Below are positions 34,230-47,579 of a DNA stretch of 64,000 nucleotides, piece after piece. The stretch lies in assembly GCA_018340375.1 (NCBI GenBank), contig JAFFJZ010000007.1, positions 28,246,001 through 28,310,000 on the forward strand, written 5' to 3'. Under the pieces are notes generated by a model, which saw only the letters and a program-made list of their open reading frames with translations, ran no database searches and had not been told where the DNA came from. Origin of the DNA: Gonatopus flavifemur. Its lineage: Eukaryota > Arthropoda > Insecta > Hymenoptera > Dryinidae. The translations under genes and the position numbers were made by a program. Numbering within the stretch: the stretch's first letter is position 1; each line of letters begins with the position of its first letter.

Positions 34230-35750
34230 ATGAATTTTTCTAACACACGTGTACGTCGTGGACGGTTCATTAGCAATGATTCTTAAGTATCAACACAAAA
34301 ATGTTAATTTGACACTGGAAATCTATTAATTTGACAATTTTCTATGTTGCTTTTATCATGTTGAAGTTTGAATCGTTCATAGAAACGAAACAAAAATTTA
34401 AACTTATGAAATCTGATGACTTATCGTTATTTATCCAGTCGAATCAGTACTCCTTGGAACTAGAAACATCGTTCAGAAAATGAACTGCCAGATTTTTAAT
34501 CTCCATTTGTGAAATATTGTGTTATTCGATGACTACTTCGTTTCAATAAACGATTTAAACTTCCACAACATGCTTTGAACATAAATTCTGAGTGCACTGT
34601 TGGTTACACACAATTTTTCACTGTGTTGATCACGAATTTATCGCATTAAATGAATGTCCGTTTGACTCTAATAATTTTATAACCACGAAAATTCGTCTCA
34701 TTGAAATTCATTTTCTGAAATGAAAAAATCGTTATATTGTCTGGATAACTAATTATTTTTGGCAATATATATTTTATGCGAATTATAATTCTCATGTGAT
34801 AAATTCTAATGTGAAAATTTCTTCGCCAGAATAATTATGTGCTCCGAGTGAAAATATATCTCGTAAGATGAATGGATGTGGCTCACAAATGATGAACTTT
34901 TCCATTACCACAAAATAACGCGAGATCAGGCTTATGAAGTGATTATTATATTCAAAAACATAAAGATTATAGAACCAAAAGTACTGTTATTTATCAACCA
35001 GTACAGTTGAGAGCATAAAAATCTCATTCATTCCAATGAAAGCAGTCTTTTTACAGAATGAAATCAAATTATATAACTGATAGTTGTGAATTTTGATTTC
35101 CAGAAATCTGCTTTTTGAACGAAAAACCAAGTTTAGCATCACATTGAAACAATCTTTTAGTTTGAACTTTAAAATAATTGTTTTATTGTAAGCTATTCCA
35201 TAGAACAGATTTCAATCCAATGAAATAAGGCTTCATGATCCATGATTTAGGAGTTCCAATCAAATGACCATTTCTTTCAATGAATACAGTTTGCTCATTC
35301 ATAATAGGATAATTGATTCATCCGAATTCATAGAATGGTTGGATCGAGTATGATGAAATCAATGAATCAGCTCATTTGAAGGAACGATCATATAATTTAT
35401 TCCAAAAAATTATTGTTTTCTTCAAATTAATAAAGGAAGCCAATACATTTAAGATTAATGGAATGTATTCCAGTGCCTTTCGCAAAAGAAGGTTTCATCG
35501 AGTCCGTAAAATCGATAGATTGATATCGAATTTATGAATTCATAGAAATAAATAAATATGTTCCTGAAACAAAAGTGAACTCAATTCACTCTGACAAATT
35601 GTGATTATTAGTTCTCAGAAGATGGCAGTAGTTTCTCACAAGCTACATTTCTGCAATACAGTTTGTATATAAAAAAGTATTTCACCCTGAACCTGTAGTG
35701 AGTAATCTTTAATCTAAATAAATATTTCTTCTAGATTATAGCATTGAATA
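34230..35750. other. Quiet AT-rich stretch
   Basis: No gene and no clear paired ends. Between 35020 and 35400 TTCATTCCAATGAAA-like words recur in both orientations, perhaps an old word element. Confidence 0.4.
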
Positions 35751-35752
35751 CA

Positions 35753-35820
35753 GTGGCGGGTTTACGCACAAGCAAAGCAAGCACCTGCTTGGGGCGGCAA
35801 AATTTTCCCATTCAAAAAAT
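35753..35820 (+). mobile_element. Solo hAT end
   Basis: CAGTGGCGGGTTTACGCACA followed by AGCACCTGCTTGGGGCGGC, the look of a common hAT-MITE terminus. No partner end or 8-bp duplication was found. Confidence 0.45.
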
Positions 35821-36375
35821 TTCAAGGCAGTAAGATTCTGAAGGTCATTGTTTAAGACCGAATTATATACCGAATCAATATTTTTTCTATACAATTTTTC
35901 CTGTTCCAATTTGACTAGTTCAGTGTTATTTCACAACTGTAGACCAGATCACCTATATGAGAATAAATACGCACATTTAATTTGAACTGAATCAGGCAGA
36001 CGGAGAAAAATGATGTTTTAAATACTACTACATTTTGTACTAAAGCAGGGCTATAAGTGAAATAGTATAATGTTTACAACTGAATTAGTAAAAATTCATG
36101 CTTTATGATGTGAAGTTGCGTCAAATCGAAAGATTTTTCAAATCATTATACATGAACGTTTACTAAATTCAATTGTAAATATTATCCACGGAAAAAAATT
36201 TGTGGTGAATTCTGGGACAGGTACAATCTATATTACCATTTAAAACAAATTGTGGTAATTTCAATGATATTGGAGTAGATTTGGTGGCAGTTGGAGTAAA
36301 TCATACTCCAAAATTGTCCCTGTCCCAAATTTTATTCCAAATTGTGGTAAATATGACGAGTCATTTTTTTTCATG

Positions 36376-37502
36376 CTCTCTAAATTTCTAAGAGTGAAAT
36401 TTCCACTCCCAATTTGGGGTGGATTGTGCTTTCACTCTTTAAGAGTGATAAAATCACTCTAATAGAGTGAATCTCTTCACTTTTTCAACTAGAGTGAAAA
36501 GTGTCACTCGTCATTAAAGAATGATTTATACTTCACCCATTTGAAGATTGAAATACCAGTTTTCTTAGAGTGAAATATCCAAGTTTATTCATATTCAAAT
36601 CAATCGACGCTTCAAAATTATTTGAAAATTCAACATCTTTTGAGTGACGACGTGAGAAATATATAATTTAAATAAAAAACTTCCTTTTGTCCACACTGCG
36701 GGATGAATTCTTTACCAAAGGTAAGTACAATAATGTTATTGTAAAATTGTCCAAGCTTTTACAGTACATCTCGTATACACGTAATCCAACAGTATTGAGG
36801 TTAGAAAATTACATAGGTTGAAAATTTTTCAAAGTCAAACTTAAATTCAACCCACTGGCATATTATTGATAAAATATTCGATATTTTACACATTCATTAC
36901 TGATGTTAGATTGATTCAAACATTCATTAGGTCTCATTTGGTCATTATTCTCACATACTGGCCCATAGGAAATCGAACGAGGTATCCCACATACACACTT
37001 GTTACAACTTTGTTCGTCCAAACAAGTGTCGGTTTAGCTCAGGTCGGTTTGGCATGGGTTATGTAGGTCAGAATATAGGTAGGTTCTCTAGCGGTTCTAT
37101 TCCCTCAAAGGTGGTGCATAATTTCTCTCACTGCAATAAGTGATTCAGGAACATGCGAAGTTAAGAATATAGTGAGATACACACAAATTCTTTTTTTTTT
37201 ACCCTCTCCACAAAATTAATAAAAATTCGTAATAGATTTCACCTGAAAGACATATTACACAATCACTCACATTCAGGGTGAGACTTTTCACTCTTAGATA
37301 TGCGGTGAATATTGTCAGTCTGATTCAGGGTTGATGAAATCACTCTTTCCAGAGTGAAAAATAACTCCAACATAGATATATGTAATATCACTCTTCACAA
37401 TAGTGGAGTTTCACCCTAATAGGACAGGCTCACTTCTGGCTGGCTAATGGAGTGATAGTTCACTCTTAAAGTGTGAAATTTAACTCCAAGAAATTTAGAG
37501 AG
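36376..37502. mobile_element. AGAGTGAAA word element, 1.1 kb
   Basis: CTCTCTAAATTTCT and inverse AGAAATTTAGAGAG. TTTCACTCTT/AAGAGTGAAA words crowd both ends (36390-36530, 37270-37500), with an ordinary AT-rich middle. Relatives are at 38570-38680, 41640-41720, 42090-42220 and 51668-51944. Confidence 0.7.
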
Positions 37503-37817
37503 TGTACTATTCCACTTGTAACTATTTCCATATGTAAACCATTATTTTTCTCCGTGCATGAAACAAGAATACATATAGAAATATTGCTTTTCGTATATTT
37601 TCTGCCCAATCATTATACATTGATGAAAAAAGTATTAACCCATTAACGGCGACAGTACGAGATTTTTACATCTTGGAGAACACGATCTAAATAGTTTTCA
37701 AACACATAAAAACATATAACTGGCCCGAAAAATCTTTAAATAAAAAGAAATTCAATTGAAAAATCAAGTTCTTTTGTTCGTTTTCGATTTTGTCATGATT
37801 ACACTTGTTCGAAAAGA

Positions 37818-37829
37818 GGGGGGGGGGGG
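37818..37829 (+). repeat. G12 homopolymer
   Basis: A run of 12 G in AT-rich DNA. A C8 run occurs near 38763. Confidence 0.9.
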
Positions 37830-38679
37830 ATTTTTAACCATTAACACTCGAAAGGGCGACCTTGAAAACACGAGGAGCACTGATTATTCACGCCAAAATC
37901 TTGTCTTGTAGATGTTAATAGGTTAATTAAATAGTTATCACAGTTACAAACGGTATAGTCAAAATTCGTGTTGAAAATGAACCCAAAAAATTATCAAATT
38001 GACAGATTTACGATGTGAACTCAACCATGTTGATTTGAAAAACTCGTATTGTTCTGGAATGAATGACATTTTGAAATTATTCAATTATTTGGTGTCTTTC
38101 CTTGATAGCTTTCTTATTTTTAGGAAAATTTGAGAATGTGAGTGGACGATTATTTAGGGAACAAATCTTTGGGTTACTGAAAACATACATAACTGCTTTG
38201 GATTTCCAAGTGTTCTATTCACTTTTGAAATGGCGGCGGCAAGAATCACAAAGCTTGAGGGCGGTAGAGTTTTAAATCCGCCACCGATTGAACATCATCA
38301 GCAGACATAACTTCATCGCAGAGAAAAGCAGTCTCTCCAAACTTCTTGAACATATTGTTCATCGTCTGATCGAATAATCCAATTGTTTCAAATAAATCAG
38401 GGCATAATTTAAGACCATGGAGTCCTTCAAGAAATGGACAAAATTTTGCTACGTACTTTTAAATCCACATTTCTCAAAATCATGCAAACGATTATAAACA
38501 TATCAATCTACAAATGTTTATAATTTTTATAACTTATTTCCTTATTAACTCACTACTCTATGAGTTTCTCACCTTAAACCTTAGATTATCACTCCAAAAG
38601 AGTGGAAATTTCGACAAGCTTATTTTTTGGCTGGTTGAAGAGTGAAACTCACTCCAAAAATTTTCGACAGTAGAATTGC

Positions 38680-40640
38680 TGTTTAGAGCGATATTTTGAT
38701 TCTATCCAATAACTTTTGAATAGTTTGAAACAAACGATTTGGATCGTACCACGGTACTAGATCCCCCCCCTTAAATCATTTCGTTTCGAAAGTCTAATAT
38801 TTTGCCTTGATTTTTAAGACTATCTTTTGATGTAAACAATCCATCTGGAAATTGCCGAAGTTGACAAATGGCCGGGTATCTGCAAGGTTATATTTGTCAA
38901 ACTTTGACGGGAACAATTGTTCCTAACCAGGGTCATTATTATTCTTCAATTGATATGACCTATTTGACAAATTCCAAACGGTATTGATTTGAATTGACAG
39001 ACAGTCTTGGGCCAGTATTGAGTCGATACTTTTTGGACAAGGTTGGAATGCCAGAATCCTACCATAGTCGGTACATACGAACGAACAGTACTGACACGGG
39101 TGTGAATGTTATACAGACCCTTATGTAAAATGATGTTATCATGCCGACTCCTTGCCAGTTTTTATAACTTTGGTAGCTTTGGATTTTCCAGTACTAGCAA
39201 CTCTGGCCGCAGTACTGAGCCAGTATTGGCCCGTGTTTCCCTTTCCCCATGGGAACTCTGAAATAAATTATACTTCCACAGTTCCGATATCTCAGTTTCT
39301 TCTTTCGAATGCCGGCGTCCAAATAGGCTCATGAATCGGTGACAAAAAGTTATGACCAGTTTTTGAAAAATAAAGCCAAAAAATTCGCAATTTTTATTCT
39401 TGTATCTTCATATTGTATTTTACATGGATCATGTCCCAAACATCTGCTCTTTCAAATCTCGTTTGGATTTTTGGAAAATTCACAATGGTGGCGTCAATAT
39501 GGTTGATAGAAAATTAAAAAATCATAAAGAATGGTATCTTTTATGATTTCAATATCCCTCGCCCTTCTATTCAACAGTTGAACATGCAGAATACACTCGG
39601 TAAAATGAAAGCAAAATCTCCCTGATCAGTGTTTACCTCCACGTGGAGGAAGTTACAATGCAAAATCAACATGGCGACTAAAAAACGTGATTTTTCATGT
39701 GTATTACACTGAGAAAAATGTGTTTTGTAGAACTAGCAATCACAGAATTGTTGGCATTTTATTGTTGGAAATACAATAATTTTTGTTCTTATAGCAATAC
39801 ATGTTGTCTTGTTAACAATAGAATTGTCAATTCAGCAATGTTAACGGTCATATTTTTACGATTTTTATTGTAGGTTGACATATGACAATGCTGAATTGTC
39901 ACATATCAACCAGCAATGAAATTGGTGAATTGACAATTTTATTGTTAATAAGACAACTATATATTGCTACAAGAACAAGAATTATTGTATATTCAACAAT
40001 CAAATGTCAGCAATGCTCTTATTGCTAGTTCTACACATTTTTCTCAGTGTATAGGATGATTAACAGTTGAATAAAACTAAAAACGGGAGAGAGATATTGA
40101 AATCTTAAATCGTGTGATTTCTCACGATTTTTTCACCCTCTATCGGCCGTATTGACGCCACCATTTTGAATTTTCAAGAATTTCAAACAAGGTTTCAAAG
40201 AGCAGATGTTTAGTACACGATCTATGCCACATACAATCTTTCAGCAACATGTTTTCTTGTTGAAAATATGGGATTTAAGAATGAAAATTACCAATTTTTT
40301 GGCATATTTCCGAAAAATTAGACATAACTTTTTATCCTCAATTCATAAATCCATTTGAACCATATCATTCGAAATAAGACACTATTGCAGTATAATTCAT
40401 TTTTGAGTTGTTTACATCAAAACGTAGAGCCTTAAAAATCGAGGAAAAGTATTGGAATTTCGGAACGAAATGGTTCAAGTGCATTTCGTGAGTTTTGAAT
40501 CATTTATTGATACAAAATCTGATCTGAAAATGAGGGAACCTATCGTTTGAAACACCGCTAGTGCAGAATTGTGGTTTTTGAATAAAGTACGCTATTCACT
40601 CTCAGAAATTTTTGGAAGGAGATTTTGATTCTTTAGTCAG
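38680..40640. repeat. Large imperfect inverted repeat carrying insertions
   Basis: Left-arm parts (38680-38837 and 39253-39560) mirror 40070-40640: GATGTAAACA with TGTTTACATC, AAAAAGTTATG with CATAACTTTTT, and ATGGTGGCGTCAATA with TATTGACGCCACCAT. About 38837-39253 in the left arm has no counterpart and holds AGTATTG words. The centre holds 39707-40049. Confidence 0.6.
39707..40049. mobile_element. ACAATTC/GTTGACA word element, TA duplication
   Basis: CACTGAGAAAAATGTGTT and inverse ACACATTTTTCTCAGTG, TA on both sides. Most of the arms pair, with AATTGTCA/TGACAATT and AACAAT words. 343 bp. Confidence 0.8.
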
Positions 40641-41164
40641 TCAGAAGTTAGCTTTTCAAATTCTCAAGTGAAATTGTCACTTTTTTAGAATTATAGTTGA
40701 ATGCGTGTGTTGATTGGATATATCTGTCTATAATGCCTCTCTCTGTAGTTTGTCTCGAAAAAATTAGCCAAAGTCCCACCATACGTATTCGAAGGAAAAA
40801 AATTAAGATTAGACATTCATAGACCCGCTTGAAAAATCTGATTGAAATCTATATAAATTATTTGCAACACAGAAGAAAGTTTATATTAAAGATTATTAGA
40901 CACATTATCGTACCTGATTGTGACGATATGAACTATAACTCTATATTCTCTTATTACTCCGCATATTAACTTCAAGAAGAGTTGTAGTAATCTGTCGCAT
41001 ACTCATGGTTCTTTTCGCCACAATAAAGTATATCCCACGGCTACGATATAAATATATGAACTTTTACTACAAAATTTTCTCCATGAACTTCTTATCCACC
41101 ACAATTAAGAATCAATAAAAAATAGGAAGCAGAGATACACGCGTACGCAAAATGTTCATTTTTT

Positions 41165-41460
41165 GTCAGAGTTCTTCTGAATGAATCAGGTTGAAACTTA
41201 TATGGGACTACTATCACCCTAGTCCACAACTGTGATAAAAATTTCGAAACGATCGGATAAGCAGAACGGGAGATATGCGCGTACGAAACTTAAGGGGGGC
41301 TACAGCCACACACACAGACAGACAGACAGAAACGGTAACAAAATTGTTCCCCGAATTCTGAGAAACATTTTGGTCTAGGAGGTTTTTAATTTCGAGACAA
41401 AAAAATTTTCGGCTCCTCGAAACGATCACAAAGCTTCCCTCTAAACGAGGAAGCAATAAA
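41165..41460. repeat. Dispersed repeat related to 6.7-7.9 kb
   Basis: AATTTCGAAACGATCGGAT, GACAGACAGACAGA, then CTCGAAACGATCACAAAGCT, the inverse of 7240-7265. It resembles an untranslated retroelement tail. No protein domain. Confidence 0.45.
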
Positions 41461-41732
41461 TAACATGGATATTTTCAAGCAGATTTGTTTAGAAATATTT
41501 TAATAAAAATCAGTGATATGAAATAAAAATTGGTCGCATGAGAAATTTCCGATGCAAAATCTGGATTCGTTGCGATTAAATTTTGTGAATCGATGGTGAA
41601 TTTTTTTCAAGCAGAGAACCATTTCAATTCTAGAGACAATTTTCCACTATAAAAAAGTGATAGTTCACTCGGAAGGAGTAAAAATTCCAGTTGGAGTGTA
41701 CAACCTTACTTCTGAGACTCAATCTTGTGTGG

Positions 41733-41848
41733 AAAAATGTTCCGAATTATATATAATTTTTATATAATTATGTATAACTTATAAATCAATTATATCCTAT
41801 TTCTATATAAATTATATATAATTAAAAAAATGTGTCCACATAAGATGG
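41733..41848. mobile_element. CCCGTGTGGAAA-type MITE
   Basis: CTTGTGTGGAAAAATGTTCC and inverse TGTGTCCACATAAG, AT on both sides, with an ATATATAATT-rich middle. Confidence 0.55.
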
Positions 41849-42089
41849 AGTTGGATTTGTGATTTTTTGTACTCTCTCAGATTCATAGAGCACCTTTCAT
41901 GCTGAAGAAATAAATTGTGAAAAATAATTGTGGAATTTTTCCCCAAAAAATGATGGCAGCAAAGTTTTTTCATGGATATGGGGAACTTTCCACTATAATT
42001 TGGAGAAGTATTTCTTTCGTTATGAAGGATACGATATTCAAAAGGCAGAATAAATCCTCATAATAAAAAAAAAACCTTATATATTTTTT

Positions 42090-42225
42090 GGAGTGTACTC
42101 TCTAAATATGCGAGAGTGAGAATTTCACTCACTCCATCGCAGTGAGAATTCACTCTATAGGTAGCCAGGAGAGAACCTATCTTTTTGTTGGAGTGGAAAT
42201 CTCACTCTTTCTAATTCAGAAAGTG
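42090..42225. repeat. AGAGTGA family fragment
   Basis: GTACTCTCTAAATATGCG followed by GAGAGTGAGAATTTCACTC words. It matches the 36376 family end. Confidence 0.5.
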
Positions 42226-42378
42226 GATATGTTTATTTTCTCAGATTGTGCAGCATTTGATTACCGAATTTCAACAACATATAACCGCGAAATCACAAAT
42301 TCTCCAGGAAATAGTGAAGACTACGTTTTTACAGCCTACCTATCTCTTACTCACGTAAAACAAAAATCAAATATTATA

Positions 42379-42635
42379 CACGGAGAGGAATTTATTTGGA
42401 AAGATGACCAGTTTATTCGTAAACTATAACTATTCTGCAAAATAAGACAATAGTTTATAACATAATAACTCCTAACCATTGCCAGCTGTAATGATAAAAA
42501 TCGAGATTAATTTAGATTTTTACTATCATAACTGGCAATGATTAGGAGTTATGTTATAAGTTATTGATTGATTTTTCCGAATAGTTCTAGCTCACGAATA
42601 AAATGGTAATTTTTCTAAACACATTTCTCTCCGTT
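42379..42635. mobile_element. 257-bp hairpin with CACGGAGAGG ends, TA duplication
   Basis: The arms pair over about 115 bp: TTTATTCGTAAACTATAACT on the left and the diverged inverse on the right, centre AAAAATCGAGATTAATTTAG. It covers the 3' end of a 95-codon open frame, which is therefore not a gene. Confidence 0.7.
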
Positions 42636-42713
42636 TATTCAACACATTTTAAATATATCAGTCTCGCTTATTATTTATTTAAATCGCAAAAACCTCAGCA
42701 CTCGTTTTTACTA

Positions 42714-42960
42714 CGTATCGATTCTTTTTGTTCATAGAAAAAATGTATAGGTTTTATAGATTTCTATAAAATCCCGTGTGGAAAATTTTTCAGAATTATA
42801 TATAATTTTTATATAATTATATCAAAATTATGTACAAACCATATTGAATCATATATAAATTATATATAATTTAGAAAACTTTTCCACTCGGGATATTGAT
42901 GCAAAATCTATATAATTTATATGAAGAAGAATCAATTCTTTCTAAAATCTTCATCGCTGC
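42714..42960. mobile_element. ATCGATTC hairpin split by a CCCGTG element
   Basis: Left TATCGATTCTTTTTG and right AGAATCAATTCTTTC belong to the 121-bp family of 58186 and 60080. At 42775-42893 a CCCGTGTGGAAAATT element with ATATATAATT interior is inserted, AT on both sides. Confidence 0.6.
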
Positions 42961-42969
42961 TTTATAATC

Positions 42970-44000
42970 ACATTCTTTCTTCAATTTCAAGCTTGCAAGA
43001 ATAGAAAGATTTATAATATTTATTGTACATTACAAAAATAATCGTGAATGAGACAAAATTTAAAAAACAAAACAAAATAATAGAAGAAGGAATCGTAGAG
43101 AAACGTACGAAATAATTTCCGAGGTTTTCAAAAGGAATTCATTTTCTCATAGAAGATTTCATACGAGATGTTCGCTCTATAGAATTCAACTTTTTGCTGT
43201 GTTTACATACAGAATATGTACTCTTTGCAGCGTGCTTCATATGTGCAGATATTGGTATATTATTCGTAACCTGTAGTATGACCTCAGTTTTAGTAGAATC
43301 AAGTCAATCGTGTTGGATCGTTTGTGTGCCTGTGTTTGCTTGTGTTTGTATTTCTGCATGTTGAGCTCAGGTACATAGCGATTATAATGTACAATATAAT
43401 AATAACTGTTGTGTGTACATATTGGATATTTTCAGTTTGCATCTTATAAATGACTCGCATTATTGTAGCTCTCGCACAGTACGTGTTATTCAAATCTCCT
43501 TGATACTAGCAACATTTTAGTTTGATTCACTTGTGTGTTGAATTCATTAAAATATCAATTTCATACAAGAAGATCAACTCATCATACTTAATTTCTGAGG
43601 TAAATAATAATATTTTATTTCGATAATATCATATTCTTATTCGCTTTTTTAATTTTTGCTATTTATTGACTCATTATTTGCAACATTTATCAGAAGAGCA
43701 ATTACTCTATGTGAAAAATGTTTTATTCATTTCATTGTTGCATCCAATCTAGAATCAATTCTACACTTCTCACAAAGATCCATAATTAAATTCAAATAGT
43801 TAATTCTAATTATCATTCGATATATCCGAAAACTATGAATTTTTTTGTTGCAAATTCAGGTTTGCAATCAGGATGTAACACATAAAATATCACAAAAAAT
43901 CAATTCATCAATTCTTGTGAATCCATAGAATTGATCGAAATATCGTTACACCTATATAATTTGCAGAATATTGAAATAATTCAATGTTCGAATTACGTGA
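42970..44000. other. No gene recognised
   Basis: AT-rich and apparently unique. No splice-bounded exon with protein-like composition was found. Confidence 0.4.
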
Positions 44001-44029
44001 GTCATTCGTATCCAAAATATAGATATATC

Positions 44030-44250
44030 TTTTTCTCGATACGCGTGTTGGTAGTGGTAGTAGGTACAAGGGGGGCCAGGATACATCAAACTTTCATGAT
44101 TTCTAACTTCCTCGAGCTGTTTGCATGGCATGATCGTTATCGTTTTTAACGTTTCGTGAACGCGTTTACGCGCAGATCGAAGTAGAAATGTGATATGAGG
44201 GGTTCTTCATTGATACTCTCCTCACCCTGCGTGGAAACAAATGAATTGGA
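44030..44250. promoter_or_regulatory. GC-richer island
   Basis: ACGCGTGTTGGTAGTGGTAG and CGTGAACGCGTTTACGCGCA stand out in composition. No exon identified; possibly regulatory. Confidence 0.2.
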
Positions 44251-44910
44251 ATGAATAAAAATCGCGAATTTTCATCCTCGTTAATTTGTTGCTGATCAGT
44301 CAAAGTGACTCAATTGGTTTTTGAGCAAAAATTTAATTGCAATTAATGTTTGATCATACAGAGAAAATTTAAAATCCTGTTTACTTTGTGTTACTCAACT
44401 ACAAATGAAAATTTATTCAACTGTTTTTTCTCTTCTCTTCACAATATCCGAATGAATTGTTATCTGCAGTCAAGTAGAATGGAATCAATTGGATTTTAAA
44501 CTTGAACAAAACAACATTATGCTCCCATTTGACTCAACTTTGGGTAGTTTTTCGTCAATACATCCGTTTTTCTCCGTGCTATTTCAGTGTAGGGGAAACG
44601 CTGGGAATACCTGTCTGGAAAAAACTAGTTTGGCGTCAGTTTTGCAGAAGAAGTCTCGCAAAACCATTGTAACATGTATAAAACAATAGGGCAGAGATAT
44701 AGGAAATATCTCGGTAAAGTAGGGGATTTGGGACTCTCCTATATTCCTACGAGAGTACTGTAAGACCCTGTCATTCTGGTAAAAATATGGCAAACGTTTG
44801 GAAGAATCTCAATTCCCATACTCTTCCCGAGGTCATCTCGTGCTGCAGTGATCTTGCGAGACTTTTCAGTTAGACTGATGCTAAGTTATTTTTTTCCACA
44901 CGGGTAGTTT

Positions 44911-45115
44911 TTGATGAAGCTGAAGCTAGCAGTCGTAAACTAGCAGACCGCGTTTGTAAACTAAGCCAATGTGAATTTGAATTTGTTCAAAATACATATT
45001 TTTAATGAATACGATTTACAAATCTCATTGGTGTTGGTTCCATCATTCTACGACAATTCTATGATGAACTAGAGTGAGAGTCTGATAGCTTAAATCTGCT
45101 ACTTTCAGCTTCATT
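44911..45115. repeat. GAAGCTGAAACTAGCAG hairpin copy
   Basis: TGATGAAGCTGAAGCTAGCA and inverse CTACTTTCAGCTTCATTA bound it. The fourth copy of the 33-34 kb family. Confidence 0.6.
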
Positions 45116-45659
45116 AGTTTTTGTAGTGTAAACGCAAATTTATCGGATTCTTAGAAAAAAAAAGAATGAATGAATTACTTGTCTTAAAATTTGAGGGGGT
45201 TCAGTCTCTAATGAATCAGTGCTGCAAACTCGACGCTCGCGTTTTAACGAATATTTATCATTTTTACAAACATTGTGATTGATATTTTATCAGAGATTTT
45301 AGAGTCTATAATTGATTCATCATTTTACACATATTTTAAAATGTTTTCTTACGTATAATAACAATATGAGGTATCTCTAAGGTATTTCTCAATCAAATTG
45401 GTACACTTTTGAAATGAGATCTTTTCATTTCAGTATTCAACAGATGAATTTATTTCATTATTATGTAAGCCATAGGGTACATTATGTAAATGTAATTATG
45501 TAAACTTCTGTCAGTTAGTGATTTACTTCATTGCTTATTAGCAATATCTCAATCAGTCAATACAATGATCAAATAAGCGTAATCAGTAATTGTTAACTAA
45601 AATATGCCTGATTGTGATACATATTATGATAGAATAAAGTTGTCTTTGAATGAGTGCTA

Positions 45660-45847
45660 CACAGTAAAAAGTTTTGTATATTTTTAACACACGTACATGT
45701 TCCAAACAGTCCACTCAAAATTTGTGTTAAATATTAACACCAAAGTGTTACGTTTACATTAAAAACCTGTCAATTTGACACTCATCTGTGTTGATTTTTA
45801 ACACGAGTTTTGAGTGAACTGTTCGTAACACAAAACTTTTTACTATG
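45660..45847. mobile_element. GTGTTAA/TTAACAC word element, TA duplication
   Basis: CACAGTAAAAAGTTTTGT and inverse ACAAAACTTTTTACTATG, TA on both sides. GTGTTAAATATTAACAC-type words inside. 188 bp. Confidence 0.8.
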
Positions 45848-46089
45848 TATTGAACAGTTCATTATAAAGAAATCATTTGAGCATGCATGAAATGTGCTTG
45901 TTACCAAGTGGATTATAATCTCTTCTTACACATAAAATCAAGTGATTCTAAAATGATGATAAATATGAAATATGTGATACGATATTAACAGAAGAGAAAA
46001 GAATCGATGAAAATCTTTTGGGAATTATGAAACATGTGCACCAGTCGTACATAGAGAATCTCAATTTTTTTCTTCCCTCTTTTCTTTTT

Positions 46090-46700
46090 ATCATGCAACG
46101 TGAATGCCATTGAACCAGCGGCGTTCATTGATCCTCGCGCTACGGTGTTCTAATTCTTATGCAGCCTTAGCAAGGAAATTCACAGTAGGAATGCACAGAA
46201 GGGTGGTTGCAGAATCCAGTTCCCTACTTCTTATTTCCTTTTTTTTCTCTTTCACCTCTTCCTCTTTTTCATTGGATTGCCTTGGCTTTGCTTTTGTGCT
46301 TCTCTGCATACGCATTCACGTAACATACTTCGGTGTAATCATACAATGACAGCATCGAGTACTACGCATGTATTTCTTATGGTAGCGTGGACGTTAAAAC
46401 ATAGTTGCACACAAATACGATGTCGAATACATTGACAAAATCAACGACTCATATACGTTATGTACATTTGTATGCGCGCGCAAGTACATAGTTGCACAGA
46501 GGCCATAATACATTCAAACCCTAAGAAACGTTCCAGAAGTGCGTACGATATAGAAAGTGAGTGGGATACGTAGACATTCACGGTAAAGAGAATCAATATA
46601 TGTGCGCGTTGCATCTTTACCTCCCTTTGTGTCCCTTTTCTCTTTGCTTTCGCTGAACGCACCCTTTTCTCTCGCCGTTGATTCGATTTAGGTTTGTGTA
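46090..46700. promoter_or_regulatory. GC-richer island, function unknown
   Basis: Apparently repeat-free, with CCAGCGGCGTTCATTGATCC and a pyrimidine-rich tract at 46220-46270. Open frames on both strands show no family motif. It may be an untranslated exon or enhancer. Confidence 0.2.
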
Positions 46701-46803
46701 AGGGTATAATGTACCGTGTTTAATTCTAAAACTAGAATTATTCAATCTTCAATTGATTACAAATCAATTTTACTAGTTTGGGATAAACAACGATATTTAA
46801 AAT

Positions 46804-47579
46804 CGATCGGAAAATACAGGTCGAAAATATAGTAATCTTTAATAAAATTTTGAGAATATTCCTTAAAAATTGAGAGTTTTTCTTAAATGCATAATGAAAA
46901 TCAAACGGTCCACTTTTTTGTGGAATTGTATTCGAAAAACAATGCAAAATTATCAATACTTGATGGAAAATAGAGAAACATATGAACTTTCCAAAAGTCA
47001 CATATGAAATTTCACAAAGTGAACAGTAGGATATTGAAATTTTGTTAATGTCTTTGTAAAACTTCACGCGAGACTTTTGGAAACTTCATGTTTTCCTACA
47101 CGCAGAGAAAAATTCTTGCTGAAAAAGCGATTTCGAAAAATCTGCTTTGCTAAATTAGCAAAACGGTTGCTGTTACAGCAAAAATTCTGCTATTTTAGCA
47201 AGATATTCGCTAATTCAGCAAAATTTCCTAGTTGTCTGTATATCTACAATCTCGGATTGCTGAATGGCAAGCGCTTGTTAAAAGAGCAAGATTTTTGCTG
47301 TGACAGCAAATTATTTGCTAATTCAGCAACAAGTTTTGCCATATCAGCAAAGCAAATCTTCGAGGTTTGCTGTTTCAGCAAATTTTTTTCTCTGAGTGTA
47401 TTTTTTATTGAGTATCGGTAATTTTTCAGTGTTTTTCGAATACAATTCCACAAAAATTGTGAGCCGTTTTATCTTAATTATACATTTAAGAAAAACTCTC
47501 AGCCTTTAAGAAATATTCTCCAATTTTTATTAAAGATTACTATATTTTCGACCTGCATTTTTCTCCGTGTAGCAATGTT
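46804..47579. mobile_element. ATGCAGGTCGAAAATATAG hairpin, with nested insertion
   Basis: Arms AATACAGGTCGAAAATATAG and inverse CGACCTGCATTTTTCTCCGTG. The left terminal bases are degraded. It is interrupted exactly at 47097-47400. Other copies are at 58497-58950 and 63389-63897. Confidence 0.75.
47099..47398. mobile_element. TTTGCTG/CAGCAAA word element inside the hairpin
   Basis: Exactly 300 bp, ends CACGCAGAGAAAAATTC and inverse TTTTTTTCTCTGAGTG, TA on both sides. The uninterrupted paralogue at 58497-58950 reads straight through with a single TA. It is packed with words such as TTTGCTGTTACAGCAAA. Confidence 0.9.

Noticed and set aside
42142..42429. 95-codon frame, possible small protein
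   Set aside because: Its start is in an AGAGTGA repeat and its end in a TA-flanked hairpin element.
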